Shown: one piece after another, positions 7,815-18,082 of the stretch
How the letters are laid out: every line of letters begins with the position of its first letter
How positions within the stretch are numbered: position 1 is the stretch's first letter
NCBI RefSeq assembly: GCF_003012775.1
Contig: NZ_PXYG01000009.1
Coordinates: forward strand, 62,001 to 126,000
Reading direction: 5' to 3'
Length of the DNA stretch: 64,000 bases
Source: Zobellella endophytica
GTDB taxonomy: Bacteria; Pseudomonadota; Gammaproteobacteria; Enterobacterales; Aeromonadaceae
The notes under the pieces: generated by a model
The model's database searches: none
What the model saw: only the letters and a program-made list of their open reading frames with translations
Told to the model about the DNA's origin: nothing
Made by a program: the position numbers and the translations under genes

Positions 7815-9415
7815 TTGGCCGGGGTCAGCACGGTCGGGGCGGGGTTGTCCAGCTGGTCCGGATAATCCAGGGTAAAGTGCAGGCCGCGGGATTCCTTGCG
7901 TTCCATGGCGGAAAGCACGATAAGCTCCGCCACCTGCACTAGGTTGCGCAGTTCCAGCAGGTTGTTGCTGACCCGGAAGTTGGCGTAGTACTCCTGGATT
8001 TCCTGCTTGAGCAAGTCGATGCGCCGCTTGGCCCGTTCCAGCCGCTTGTCGGAACGCACTATGCCCACGTAATCCCACATGAACAGCCGCAACTCGTGCC
8101 AGTTGTGGTGGATCACCACTTCCTCGTCCGAGTTGCTGACCTTGCTTTCGTCCCACAGCGGCAGCCGTGGCGGCTCGGGCACTTCCGCCAGTTGAGCCAG
8201 CATGTCTTCTCCGGCGGCGCGGGCGAACACGATGCATTCCAGCAGCGAGTTGGAGGCCATGCGGTTGGCGCCGTGCAGCCCGGTATAGGACACCTCGCCG
8301 ATGGCGTAGAGGCCCTCGATGTCGGTGCGACCCTGCCGGTCCACCATGACGCCGCCGCAGGTATAGTGGGCGGCGGGCACCACCGGCATCGGCTCCCTGG
8401 TGATGTCGATGCCCACCTTGAGGCAGCGTTCGTGGATGGTGGGGAAGTGCTTGACGACAAAGTCCGCCGGCTGGTGGCTGATGTCCAGGTACATGCACTC
8501 GGCGCCCAGGCGCTTCATCTCGTGGTCGATGGCACGGGCCACGATGTCGCGCGGCGCCAGCTCGGCCCGCTGGTCATAGTCGGGCATGAAGCGGCTGCCG
8601 TCCGGGCGTTTCAACAGGGCACCTTCGCCGCGCAGGGCCTCGCTCAGCAGAAAGTTGTTGTCCGCCGGATGGAACAGGCTGGTGGGATGGAACTGGTTGA
8701 ATTCCATGTTGGCCACCCGGCAGCCGGCGCGCCAGGCCATGGCGATGCCGTCGCCGGAGCTGACGTCCGGGTTGGAGGTGTACTGGTAGACCTTGGAAGC
8801 GCCGCCGGTGGCCATGGCGATAAATTTGGCACGCACCGTTTCCACCCGCTCCTTGTTGCGGTTCCATACATAGGCACCGAGCACCCGGTTACCGGGCAGA
8901 CCCAGCTTGGCGGTGGTGATCAGATCCAGGGCGTTGACCCGCTCGAGGATGTGGATGTTGGGATGGCGTTGCACCTGCTCGGTGAGCGTCATCTGCACTG
9001 CCCGGCCGGTGGCGTCGGCGGCGTGGAAGATGCGCCGATGGCTGTGGCCACCTTCCCGGGTCAGGTGATAGGAGGGCTCGCCCTGGGACGACTCCTCGGT
9101 GTCGAAGGGAACGCCCTGGCCGATCAGCCATTGGATGGCCCCGGGGGCATTGCTGGCGGTAAATTCCACCACGTTTTCGTCGCACAGCCCGGCACCGGCG
9201 ATCAGGGTGTCGGCTACATGGGATTCAATGCTGTCGGTTTCATCGAACACGGCGGCGATGCCGCCCTGGGCATAGAGCGTGGCACCTTCGGCAAGCGGAC
9301 CTTTGCTGAGGACATGGACCCTGGCATGATCGGCCAGTTTCAGCGCCAGCGACAGGCCAGCGGCACCGCTGCCAATGATGAGCACGTCGCAGAGGTATTC
9401 AACAGGATCGTTCAT
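7790..9415 (-). CDS. nadB: L-aspartate oxidase
   Basis: The 541-residue flavoenzyme oxidises L-aspartate to iminoaspartate, the first step of de novo NAD synthesis. The N-terminus carries the FAD dinucleotide-binding motif [11 protein letters not shown]; the substrate-domain hallmarks [21 protein letters not shown] and [10 protein letters not shown] follow, and the C-terminal helical domain ends the protein. Length equals the E. coli enzyme (540). Divergent position next to rpoE is conserved in gammaproteobacteria. Confidence 0.96.
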   Translation of the reverse strand: MNDPVEYLCDVLIIGSGAAGLSLALKLADHARVHVLSKGPLAEGATLYAQGGIAAVFDETDSIESHVADTLIAGAGLCDENVVEFTASNAPGAIQWLIGQGVPFDTEESSQGEPSYHLTREGGHSHRRIFHAADATGRAVQMTLTEQVQRHPNIHILERVNALDLITTAKLGLPGNRVLGAYVWNRNKERVETVRAKFIAMATGGASKVYQYTSNPDVSSGDGIAMAWRAGCRVANMEFNQFHPTSLFHPADNNFLLSEALRGEGALLKRPDGSRFMPDYDQRAELAPRDIVARAIDHEMKRLGAECMYLDISHQPADFVVKHFPTIHERCLKVGIDITREPMPVVPAAHYTCGGVMVDRQGRTDIEGLYAIGEVSYTGLHGANRMASNSLLECIVFARAAGEDMLAQLAEVPEPPRLPLWDESKVSNSDEEVVIHHNWHELRLFMWDYVGIVRSDKRLERAKRRIDLLKQEIQEYYANFRVSNNLLELRNLVQVAELIVLSAMERKESRGLHFTLDYPDQLDNPAPTVLTPANYLASSTR

Positions 9416-9505
9416 AAAGTATCATTGGCCGGTATGGATAGTGGTTCTATGTTATCCCATGCCGAATGCCGGCGCAGCCGGAATCAGCTTTCTCAAATGA
9501 GTTCA

Positions 9506-9532
9506 GAACTTTTTTCCGCACCCGAAGTCTAT
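9506..9532 (+). promoter_or_regulatory. Sigma-E-type autoregulatory promoter of rpoE
   Basis: GAACTT (9506-9511) followed after exactly 16 nt by TCTAT (9528-9532) closely matches the sigma-E consensus GAACTT-N16-TCTRA. It sits 64 bp upstream of rpoE, as in organisms where RpoE drives its own operon. Confidence 0.8.
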
Positions 9533-9595
9533 TAAGGTGCGCTTATCACGGGCCGGTGGCAAAGCACTGGAATAATCGGAGGTTACGCGGCTCGC

Positions 9596-10174
9596 ATGAG
9601 CGATCATTTAACGGACCAGCAGCTGGTCGAACGGGTTCAGCGTGGCGATAAGAATGCATACAACCTGCTGGTAAGAAAATATCAACATAAAGTGGCGAAC
9701 CTGGTGTCCCGATACGTGTCCAACCCCGGCGATGTGCCGGATGTGACCCAGGAAGCTTTCATCAAGGCGTACCGGGCTCTGCCCGGATTCAGGGGAGAGA
9801 GTGCCTTCTTTACCTGGCTGTATCGTATCGCGGTGAATACGGCCAAGAATTACCTGGTGTCCCAGCGGCGGCGACCGCCGGGCTCCGACGTCGAAATTGA
9901 CGATGCGGAATATTACGATGGCGGCGACGCGCTGAAAGAGCTGTCGTCGCCGGAAAACCTCATGTTGTCGGATGAGATCAAACGGGCGGTGTTCGAGACC
10001 ATTGATTCCCTTCCGGAGGATCTAAAAACAGCAATTACCTTGCGCGAGCTGGAAGGGATGAGCTATGAAGAAATTGCCAGCGTGATGGACTGTCCGGTAG
10101 GGACGGTCCGCTCCCGGATCTTCCGGGCACGGGAAGCAATCGACAAGCGGGTCCAGCCGTTACTTCAGGGTTGA
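9596..10174 (+). CDS. rpoE: RNA polymerase sigma-E factor
   Basis: This 192-residue ECF sigma factor directs the envelope-stress response. Region 2 (about 22-95: VSRYVSNPGDVPDVTQEAFIKAYRALPGF) and region 4 (about 130-185: LREL-EGMSYEEIASVMDCPVGTVRSR) are nearly canonical. Length is within a residue or so of E. coli RpoE. It heads rpoE-rseA-rseB-rseC, so sigma factor, anti-sigma factor and the signal protein are co-expressed. Confidence 0.97.
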   Translation: MSDHLTDQQLVERVQRGDKNAYNLLVRKYQHKVANLVSRYVSNPGDVPDVTQEAFIKAYRALPGFRGESAFFTWLYRIAVNTAKNYLVSQRRRPPGSDVEIDDAEYYDGGDALKELSSPENLMLSDEIKRAVFETIDSLPEDLKTAITLRELEGMSYEEIASVMDCPVGTVRSRIFRAREAIDKRVQPLLQG

Positions 10175-10190
10175 ACGGGGAACAAGTGTT

Positions 10191-10745
10191 ATGGCAAACA
10201 AAGAGCACATTTCAGCACTGGTGGACGGAGAAATTCAGGACAAGGTGCTGCTGGAGCAACTCGGCCGCGATCATGAGCTGTCCGATACCTTCGCTCGCTA
10301 CCATCTTTACGGCGATGCCATGCGCAACGAATTGCCGGAGCATCTGCAACTGGATCTGAGTGACCGGATCGCCGCCGCCCTCGAGCAGGAGCCAGCTATT
10401 GTCGCACCGACGTCGGCGCCGGCCCGGCAGGTGCAACAGGCCGAGGTCGTTCGCCCGCGGTTCGGCCGGCTGGCCCCGGCACTGCGTCATGTGGGCCAGT
10501 TTGCGGTGGCCGCCTCGGTATCCGCCGCGGTGATCTTCGGGGTGCAGCAATACAGCCAGCAGCCCGATGCCGGGTCGCCGGTACTGAATACCGTCCCCCT
10601 GAGCGGCGGCGCCGCACCGGTCAGCCTCAATTACCAGGCCGAGAACAACGAGCGGATGAGTGAGCAGGCGCTGCTCGAACAGCAGCGCAAGATCAATGCG
10701 CTGTTGATGGATCACGAGCTGCAGCAAAGGCTGCGCCAGCATTAA
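10191..10745 (+). CDS. rseA: Anti-sigma-E factor RseA
   Basis: The 184-residue single-pass inner-membrane protein holds RpoE inactive through its cytoplasmic N-terminal domain (KEHISALVDGEI, then ARYHLYGDAMRNEL). The predicted membrane helix is at about 101-119 (VGQFAVAASVSAAVIFGVQ), followed by a short periplasmic tail that DegS and then RseP would cleave or release. It starts 16 bp after rpoE. It is slightly shorter than E. coli RseA (216). Confidence 0.93.
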   Translation: MANKEHISALVDGEIQDKVLLEQLGRDHELSDTFARYHLYGDAMRNELPEHLQLDLSDRIAAALEQEPAIVAPTSAPARQVQQAEVVRPRFGRLAPALRHVGQFAVAASVSAAVIFGVQQYSQQPDAGSPVLNTVPLSGGAAPVSLNYQAENNERMSEQALLEQQRKINALLMDHELQQRLRQH

Positions 10746-10757
10746 GGGTAATCTGTC

Positions 10758-11729
10758 TTGAGCATGTCCGGACTGCGTGCGGTTGTACTGGTATTCACGT
10801 GGACCTTGTCCGCCGTTGTTTTCGCCGAGGCTGGCCCGGCCGAGGCGCTGCTGCAGCAGATGCAGCAGGCCTACCGCCAGCTCAATTTTGAACTGACCCT
10901 GGTGGAATCCCGCCAGGGCCAGCTTGAACCCAAGCGTCTGACCCGCGGCCACTTCGACGGCCTGGTCATGACCCATCTGACCCATCTCAACGGTCGGCCA
11001 CGGGAATTTGTGCAGCGCGACGACGAGATCAGTTTCTTTGATGCCAGCCACGAAGGCTATACCCTCAAGCACTCCCGCCTGCCCGGGCTTTTTACCCGCC
11101 TGCAGCTGACCTCGCTGGAGCCGGTGCTGGACCATTACGATCTGGTGATCGCCGGGCGCAGCCGGGTGCTGGGGCGGGTGGCCCAGGTGGTGCGGCTGGT
11201 GCCCAGGTCCGACCATTACTACGGCTATGTGCTCTGGCTGGATCAGGAATCCGGCCTGTTGCTCAAGCTGGATACCCTGGACCAGGACGCTGGCCTGGTG
11301 GAGCAGACCATGGGAGTGGCCCTGCACATCAGCGAGGAGCCGTCCGTCTTTCTGCGGGAGCTTAAGGCGGCTACCTTGCCGCCGGCCATGTCCCTGGCCG
11401 AGGTCTACCCGGCGCCGCAGCAGCCGCTGCAATGGCAGGCGGAATGGCTGCCCGAAGGATTCGAGGTGCGCTCCCAGGACAAGCACAAGTTGCCGGTCAC
11501 CGAACAACCGGTGGATTATCTGATGGCCTCCAACGGTCTGGTCGATATCTCCGTCTACGTGGCCGAGGCCGGTGCCGAGCCGCGCCAGCAGCTCATTCGC
11601 CAGGGGGCGACCCATCTGGTCAGCCTGGTCAATCCGTCGCGGGTGGAAGTTACGGTCGTGGGGGATATCCCGGCGGAAACCGCCCGGCGTATCGCCGAAT
11701 CGGTCAAGCCCAAGGTCGACACCCCATGA
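10758..11729 (+). CDS. rseB: Periplasmic sigma-E regulator RseB
   Basis: The 323-residue protein has a signal peptide (about 1-23, ending VVFAEA) and the two MucB/RseB domains: a lipoprotein-binding-like N-terminal domain and a smaller C-terminal domain. RseB binds the periplasmic tail of RseA and shields it from DegS until lipopolysaccharide signals displace it. The start is TTG 10758, judged from AAGGG about 9 nt upstream; ATG 10764 is the alternative. It overlaps rseC by 4 bp. Confidence 0.92.
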   Translation: MSMSGLRAVVLVFTWTLSAVVFAEAGPAEALLQQMQQAYRQLNFELTLVESRQGQLEPKRLTRGHFDGLVMTHLTHLNGRPREFVQRDDEISFFDASHEGYTLKHSRLPGLFTRLQLTSLEPVLDHYDLVIAGRSRVLGRVAQVVRLVPRSDHYYGYVLWLDQESGLLLKLDTLDQDAGLVEQTMGVALHISEEPSVFLRELKAATLPPAMSLAEVYPAPQQPLQWQAEWLPEGFEVRSQDKHKLPVTEQPVDYLMASNGLVDISVYVAEAGAEPRQQLIRQGATHLVSLVNPSRVEVTVVGDIPAETARRIAESVKPKVDTP

Positions 11730-12175
11730 TCGAAGAAGTTGCCACCGTGATGGCGGTGACTCCCGAGGGGGTCGAGGTGGCCTGTTTCAGCAAATCCGCC
11801 TGCGGCCAGTGCCGGCAAAACAGCCAGTGCGGCACCGGCCTGGTGGCCAAGGCGCTGCCCGGCCGCAGCCACCGGTTTTTTATCGCCACCGAGTTGTCGC
11901 TCCGGGTGGGGGCGCAGGTGCGTATCGGCATTCCCGAACAAAGCCTGATCCGAAGTGCCGCCCTGATTTACCTGCTGCCGTTGCTGTGCCTGTTGCTCGC
12001 CGCCCTGCTGGCCAGCACCTTGCCAGGCGCCGGGGATGGCAGCACCGTGCTGGGCGCCTTGCTCGGCGCCGGACTGGGCTTCGGCCTCGCAGCCCGGCTG
12101 GCGCGACGCCGGGATCTGGGGCTGGCCGGCCCGGTGATCCTGGGCCCCCTGATTCCGGTCGCCAATATCGACTAA
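11726..12175 (+). CDS. rseC: RseC/MucC family membrane protein
   Basis: This 149-residue inner-membrane protein has the conserved N-terminal cysteine cluster (C20, C26, C29, C35 in CFSKSACGQCRQNSQCG) and two membrane helices (about 74-92 and 98-116). RseC homologues (including RnfX-like proteins) are tied to redox enzymes such as the SoxR-reducing system; its role in sigma-E control is minor. ATG overlaps the rseB stop as ATGA. Confidence 0.9.
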   Translation: MIEEVATVMAVTPEGVEVACFSKSACGQCRQNSQCGTGLVAKALPGRSHRFFIATELSLRVGAQVRIGIPEQSLIRSAALIYLLPLLCLLLAALLASTLPGAGDGSTVLGALLGAGLGFGLAARLARRRDLGLAGPVILGPLIPVANID

Positions 12176-12255
12176 GGATTGGCCACGGTAGCGTGAATCC
12201 AGTAGAATCTCGCCTTTGACTCTCGCTATTCAGACTACGGACTCCTTATTGCATC

Positions 12256-14052
<1,797 letters not shown>

Positions 14053-14054
14053 CC

Positions 14055-14969
14055 ATGGCGAGTACCTTTGCCCTGATCCTGGTGCTGGTGACCCTGGTCA
14101 CCGGTATCATCTGGGCCTGTGACAAATGGATCTGGGCCCCCCAACGGGCCCGCAAGCTTGCCGACGCCCAGCAGGCTTACGGCAACAAGGTAAACCCTTC
14201 CGCCCTGGCCAGGGCCTCGACGGCGCCGGGCTGGGTGGAGCAGGCCAAGTCCATCTTCCCGGTGATCGCCGCCGTGCTGGTGCTGCGTTCCTTCATCTAC
14301 GAGCCGTTCCAGATCCCCTCGGGCTCCATGATGCCGACCCTGCTGGTGGGTGACTTCATCCTGGTGGAAAAATTTTCCTACGGGCTGAAGGAGCCGGTCA
14401 ACAACACCACCATCATCCCCACCGGTGCGCCGGAGCGGGGCGACGTGGCGGTGTTCAAGTATCCGGAAAATCCGCGTATCGACTACATTAAACGCATAGT
14501 GGGGCTGCCCGGGGATCGTATTGTCTACCAGGACAAGCAGCTCTATGTCCAACCGGCCTGCGACGGAGGGGACTGCCCCGAGGCGGCGCCGGTGGCGCTC
14601 AAGTTTGAGCAAAGTGGGGAGTTTACCCAAATGGGGATCCCGCTCGAGCGTTACAGCGAGAGCCTGAGCGAACGTCCGCATGAGATACTGCGCAACCCCC
14701 TGTTGCCCGACCGGGTATCCATGTACTACCGCCAGCCGGGCACGGCGCGCAATGAGTGGGTGGTGCCGGAGGGGCATTATTTCGCCCTGGGCGATAACAG
14801 GGACAACAGCACCGACAGCCGCTTCTGGGGCTTCGTGCCCGAGCAGAATCTGGTGGGCAAGGCGGTCGCCATCTGGATAAGCTTTGAGTTTGAACGTAAC
14901 GCCGACAGCTGGCTGCCTTCCTGGGTGCCGAGCGATGTGCGTTTCAGCCGTATAGGCGCCATTCATTGA
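14055..14969 (+). CDS. lepB: Signal peptidase I
   Basis: This 304-residue inner-membrane serine/lysine protease removes signal peptides from exported proteins. Two N-terminal membrane helices (about 4-22 and 66-80) precede the catalytic region; the nucleophile is S91 in PSGSMMPTL, the general base K146 in YIKRIVG, and box E is [14 protein letters not shown]. It overlaps rnc by 4 bp. Confidence 0.97.
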   Translation: MASTFALILVLVTLVTGIIWACDKWIWAPQRARKLADAQQAYGNKVNPSALARASTAPGWVEQAKSIFPVIAAVLVLRSFIYEPFQIPSGSMMPTLLVGDFILVEKFSYGLKEPVNNTTIIPTGAPERGDVAVFKYPENPRIDYIKRIVGLPGDRIVYQDKQLYVQPACDGGDCPEAAPVALKFEQSGEFTQMGIPLERYSESLSERPHEILRNPLLPDRVSMYYRQPGTARNEWVVPEGHYFALGDNRDNSTDSRFWGFVPEQNLVGKAVAIWISFEFERNADSWLPSWVPSDVRFSRIGAIH

Positions 14970-15637
14970 TGAAAAAACTGAATATTCTGCAGAAGAAACT
15001 GGGCCATACCTTCAACGACGAAACCCTGCTGGTACGGGCCCTGACCCACCGCAGCGCCGGCTCCCGCCATAACGAGCGACTGGAGTTTCTGGGGGATTCC
15101 ATTCTCAGCATGGTGATCGCCGATGCGCTGTTTCACCGTTTTCCCAAGGTGAACGAAGGGGACATGTCGCGCATGCGTGCCACCCTGGTGCGGGAGAAGA
15201 CCCTGGCCGAGCTGGCCCGGGAGTTCGAGCTGGGCGAGTACCTGATCCTGGGCCCGGGCGAGCTGAAAAGCGGCGGTTATCGGCGCGAGTCGATACTGGC
15301 GGACGCGGTAGAGGCACTGATCGGCGCCGTTTATCTGGATACGGACATCGAGCGGGTACGTGAGCTGCTGCTGTCCTGGTACGACGAGCGGCTCAACGAT
15401 ATCCAGCCGGGGGTGGAGCAGAAAGATCCCAAGACCCGGCTGCAGGAACTGCTGCAGGCCAAGCGCAAGCCCTTGCCCACCTATACGGTGGTGGAAGTGA
15501 TCGGCGAAGCCCATAATCAGAAATTTACCGTGCATTGCCTGGTGGACGGCCTGCCCAAACCGGTGATTGGTATAGGTACCAGTCGCCGCAAGGCCGAGCA
15601 GTCCGCCGCCGAACATGCCCTGGATACCTTGCTATGA
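14966..15637 (+). CDS. rnc: Ribonuclease III
   Basis: A 223-residue double-strand-specific endonuclease that matures rRNA and processes mRNAs and small RNAs. The signature [11 protein letters not shown] supplies metal-binding acidic residues, the second acidic cluster is [11 protein letters not shown], and the C-terminal double-stranded RNA-binding domain (about 155-223) ends [15 protein letters not shown]. Translation is coupled to lepB (ATGA) and era (ATGA). Confidence 0.97.
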   Translation: MMKKLNILQKKLGHTFNDETLLVRALTHRSAGSRHNERLEFLGDSILSMVIADALFHRFPKVNEGDMSRMRATLVREKTLAELAREFELGEYLILGPGELKSGGYRRESILADAVEALIGAVYLDTDIERVRELLLSWYDERLNDIQPGVEQKDPKTRLQELLQAKRKPLPTYTVVEVIGEAHNQKFTVHCLVDGLPKPVIGIGTSRRKAEQSAAEHALDTLL

Positions 15638-16539
15638 CCGAACAACAACAGACCTACTGCGGCTTTGTCGCCATCGTGGGCCGTCCCAACGTGGGCAAAT
15701 CCACCCTGCTGAACCAGCTGCTGGGGCAGAAGGTGAGCATTACCTCGCGCAAACCGCAGACCACCCGCCACCGCATCATGGGCATTCATACCGAGGGTGC
15801 TTACCAGACCATCTACGTGGATACCCCGGGACTGCACATCGAGGAAAAGCGGGCCATCAACCGGCTGATGAACCGGGCGGCCACCAGCTCGCTGGGCGAC
15901 GTGGAGATGGCGGTGTTCGTGGTGGAAGGCACCAAATGGACCGCCGATGACGACATGGTGCTGAACAAGCTGCGCCATCTCCACTGTCCGGTGGTGTTGG
16001 CGATCAACAAGATTGACAACGTCCAGAGCAAGGACGAACTGCTGCCCCATATCCAGTGGCTGTCCCAGCAGATGAACTTTGCCGATATCGTGCCAATCTC
16101 CGCGGAAAAAGGCACCAATGTGGACACCATTGCCAGGCTGGCGACATCGCGGCTGAAGCCCTCGCTGCACTACTTCCCGGAGGACTACATCACCGACCGC
16201 TCCTCCCGCTTCATGGCGGCAGAGATCATCCGTGAAAAGCTGATGCGTTTCATGGGCGAGGAACTGCCCTATTCGGTGACGGTGGAGATCGAGCGTTACC
16301 AGGTCAACGACAAGGGCGTGGTGCACATCAACGGCCTGATCCTGGTGGAACGCAGCGGCCAGAAGAAGATGGTGATCGGTAACAAGGGCGAAAAGCTCAA
16401 GGTAATCGGCACCGAGGCGCGCATCGATCTGGAACGCCTGCTGGAGCAGAAGGTGTTCCTCGAACTGTGGGTCAAGGTCAAGTCCGGCTGGGCCGACGAC
16501 GAGCGGGCCTTGCGCAGCCTGGGTTACGGCGACGACTGA
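15634..16539 (+). CDS. era: GTPase Era
   Basis: The 301-residue protein assists 16S rRNA maturation and 30S assembly. The GTPase domain shows [18 protein letters not shown] and NKID; the C-terminal KH domain (about 210-300, with [21 protein letters not shown]) binds the 3' end of 16S rRNA. ATG 15634 overlaps the rnc stop and was chosen over a longer frame beginning inside rnc. Confidence 0.97.
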   Translation: MTEQQQTYCGFVAIVGRPNVGKSTLLNQLLGQKVSITSRKPQTTRHRIMGIHTEGAYQTIYVDTPGLHIEEKRAINRLMNRAATSSLGDVEMAVFVVEGTKWTADDDMVLNKLRHLHCPVVLAINKIDNVQSKDELLPHIQWLSQQMNFADIVPISAEKGTNVDTIARLATSRLKPSLHYFPEDYITDRSSRFMAAEIIREKLMRFMGEELPYSVTVEIERYQVNDKGVVHINGLILVERSGQKKMVIGNKGEKLKVIGTEARIDLERLLEQKVFLELWVKVKSGWADDERALRSLGYGDD

Positions 16540-16541
16540 GC

Positions 16542-17249
16542 ATGGCGCATGCCGCCTTCGTCATCCACAGCCGGCCCTACCGGGAAACCAGCCAACTGGT
16601 GGAGGTGTTTACCCGGGAGCAGGGCCGGCAGAGCCTGGTTGCCAAGGGCAGTCGCCAGCCCCGCTCACCGCTCAAGGGGTTGCTGCAGCCCTTTGTGCCC
16701 CTGCGACTCGGTTTTGCCGGCAAGGGCGAGCTGAAAAATCTGCACAGCGCCGAAGCCTCGGCGCCGGCCATTGCCCTCGTCGGCCCGGCCCTGTACAGCG
16801 GGCTCTACCTCAACGAACTGATCTATTACTTGCTGGAAATCCAGACTCCCTTCGACGAGGTGTTTGATGCCTATCATAAAACGCTGAGAAAACTGGCAAA
16901 CGGCGATGGCATTGAACCATGCCTGCGCCATTTCGAGTTTTATATGCTAAATGTACTGGGCTACGGCGTGGACTTTACCCAGGATGCGGAAACCGGCGAG
17001 GCGATCCGCCCCGGGGGCTGGTACGGCTACCGGCCGGAGTCCGGCTTTATCGCCCTGGCGCAGGCCGAACCCGGCGCCTATCCGGGGGATCACCTCCAGG
17101 CCCTGGCCGAGCTCGATCTGAGCCGGGCCGAGGTGCTGGTGTCCGCCAAACGCTTCAGCCGGCAGGCGCTGGGGCCCTATCTCGGCGGCCGGGCCTTGCG
17201 CAGCCGGACCCTGTTTATCAAAGGAAAGAGAGGAAGTCGCAGTGAGTGA
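16542..17249 (+). CDS. recO: DNA repair protein RecO
   Basis: A 235-residue recombination mediator that works with RecR to load RecA onto SSB-coated DNA in the RecF pathway. An N-terminal OB fold ([24 protein letters not shown]) is followed by the alpha-helical RecO domain. The start at 16542 lies 2 bp after era. The 3' end overlaps pdxJ by 8 bp, consistent with a single operon. Confidence 0.95.
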   Translation: MAHAAFVIHSRPYRETSQLVEVFTREQGRQSLVAKGSRQPRSPLKGLLQPFVPLRLGFAGKGELKNLHSAEASAPAIALVGPALYSGLYLNELIYYLLEIQTPFDEVFDAYHKTLRKLANGDGIEPCLRHFEFYMLNVLGYGVDFTQDAETGEAIRPGGWYGYRPESGFIALAQAEPGAYPGDHLQALAELDLSRAEVLVSAKRFSRQALGPYLGGRALRSRTLFIKGKRGSRSE

Positions 17250-17979
17250 ATTGTATCTAGGGGTCAATATCGATCATATTGCCACCTTGCGTAATGCCAG
17301 GGGCACCAGTTATCCGGATCCGGTGCAGGCGGCGGCGGTGGCCGAACTGGCCGGTGCCGACGGCATCACCGTGCACCTGCGGGAAGACCGGCGCCATATC
17401 GTCGATCGGGACGTGGAGATCCTGGCTCAGACCATCCAAACCCGGATGAACCTGGAAATGGCGGTCACCGAGGAAATGCTCGATATCGCCTGCCGTATCA
17501 AGCCGACGTTCGTCTGTCTGGTGCCGGAAAAACGGGAAGAGGTCACCACCGAAGGCGGCCTGGATGTGGCCGGCCAGCTCGACAAGGTGAAAGACGCGGT
17601 GACCCGGCTGACCGAGGCGGGCATCAAGGTATCGCTGTTTATCGACGCGGACAAGACCCAGATCGACGCGGTGGTGGTCACCGGTGCCCCTTACATCGAG
17701 ATCCACACCGGCCACTATGCCGACGCCCCCAGCGAGGCCGAGCAGCTGGCCGAACTGAAGCGCATCGCCGCCTCCGCTTCTCATGCCCATGATCTGGGGC
17801 TCAAGGTCAACGGCGGCCACGGCCTGCACTACCATAACGTCAAGCCGATCGCCGCCATCCCCGAGATGCTGGAGCTCAACATCGGTCACGCCATCATCGC
17901 CCGCGCCGCCTTCGACGGCCTGGAAAAAGCCGTGCGTGACATGAAACGGCTGATGCGCGAAGCCCGCCAGGGGATTTGA
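17242..17979 (+). CDS. pdxJ: Pyridoxine 5'-phosphate synthase
   Basis: This 245-residue TIM-barrel enzyme condenses 1-deoxyxylulose 5-phosphate with 3-amino-2-oxopropyl phosphate to make pyridoxine 5'-phosphate, the last ring-forming step of vitamin B6 synthesis. Conserved segments include [25 protein letters not shown] and [16 protein letters not shown] 17242 is used as the start. In enterobacteria acpS follows directly; here the operon ends and a hairpin repeat and the convergent barA follow. Confidence 0.97.
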   Translation: MSELYLGVNIDHIATLRNARGTSYPDPVQAAAVAELAGADGITVHLREDRRHIVDRDVEILAQTIQTRMNLEMAVTEEMLDIACRIKPTFVCLVPEKREEVTTEGGLDVAGQLDKVKDAVTRLTEAGIKVSLFIDADKTQIDAVVVTGAPYIEIHTGHYADAPSEAEQLAELKRIAASASHAHDLGLKVNGGHGLHYHNVKPIAAIPEMLELNIGHAIIARAAFDGLEKAVRDMKRLMREARQGI

Positions 17980-17983
17980 GGAC

Positions 17984-18080
17984 GGGACTCGTGACTGGGG
18001 GGCTTAACAACCGGGATTCGGGACTGAAAACCGCAGCCGGGGCTGGTCTTTCCAGTCCCAGATCCCCAATCCCGAGTCCC
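17984..18080. repeat. Nested hairpin repeat between convergent pdxJ and barA
   Basis: Outer arms GGGACTCGTGACTGGGG (17984-18000) and CCCCAATCCCGAGTCCC (18064-18080) pair at 15 of 17 positions. Inner arms GGGACTGAAAA (18020-18030) and TTTCCAGTCCC (18049-18059) pair at 10 of 11. The motif GGGACTCGGGACTGG recurs behind glnB (58889-58939). It probably ends transcription from both sides, but there is no T-run of the usual kind. Confidence 0.7.
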
Positions 18081-18082
18081 CG

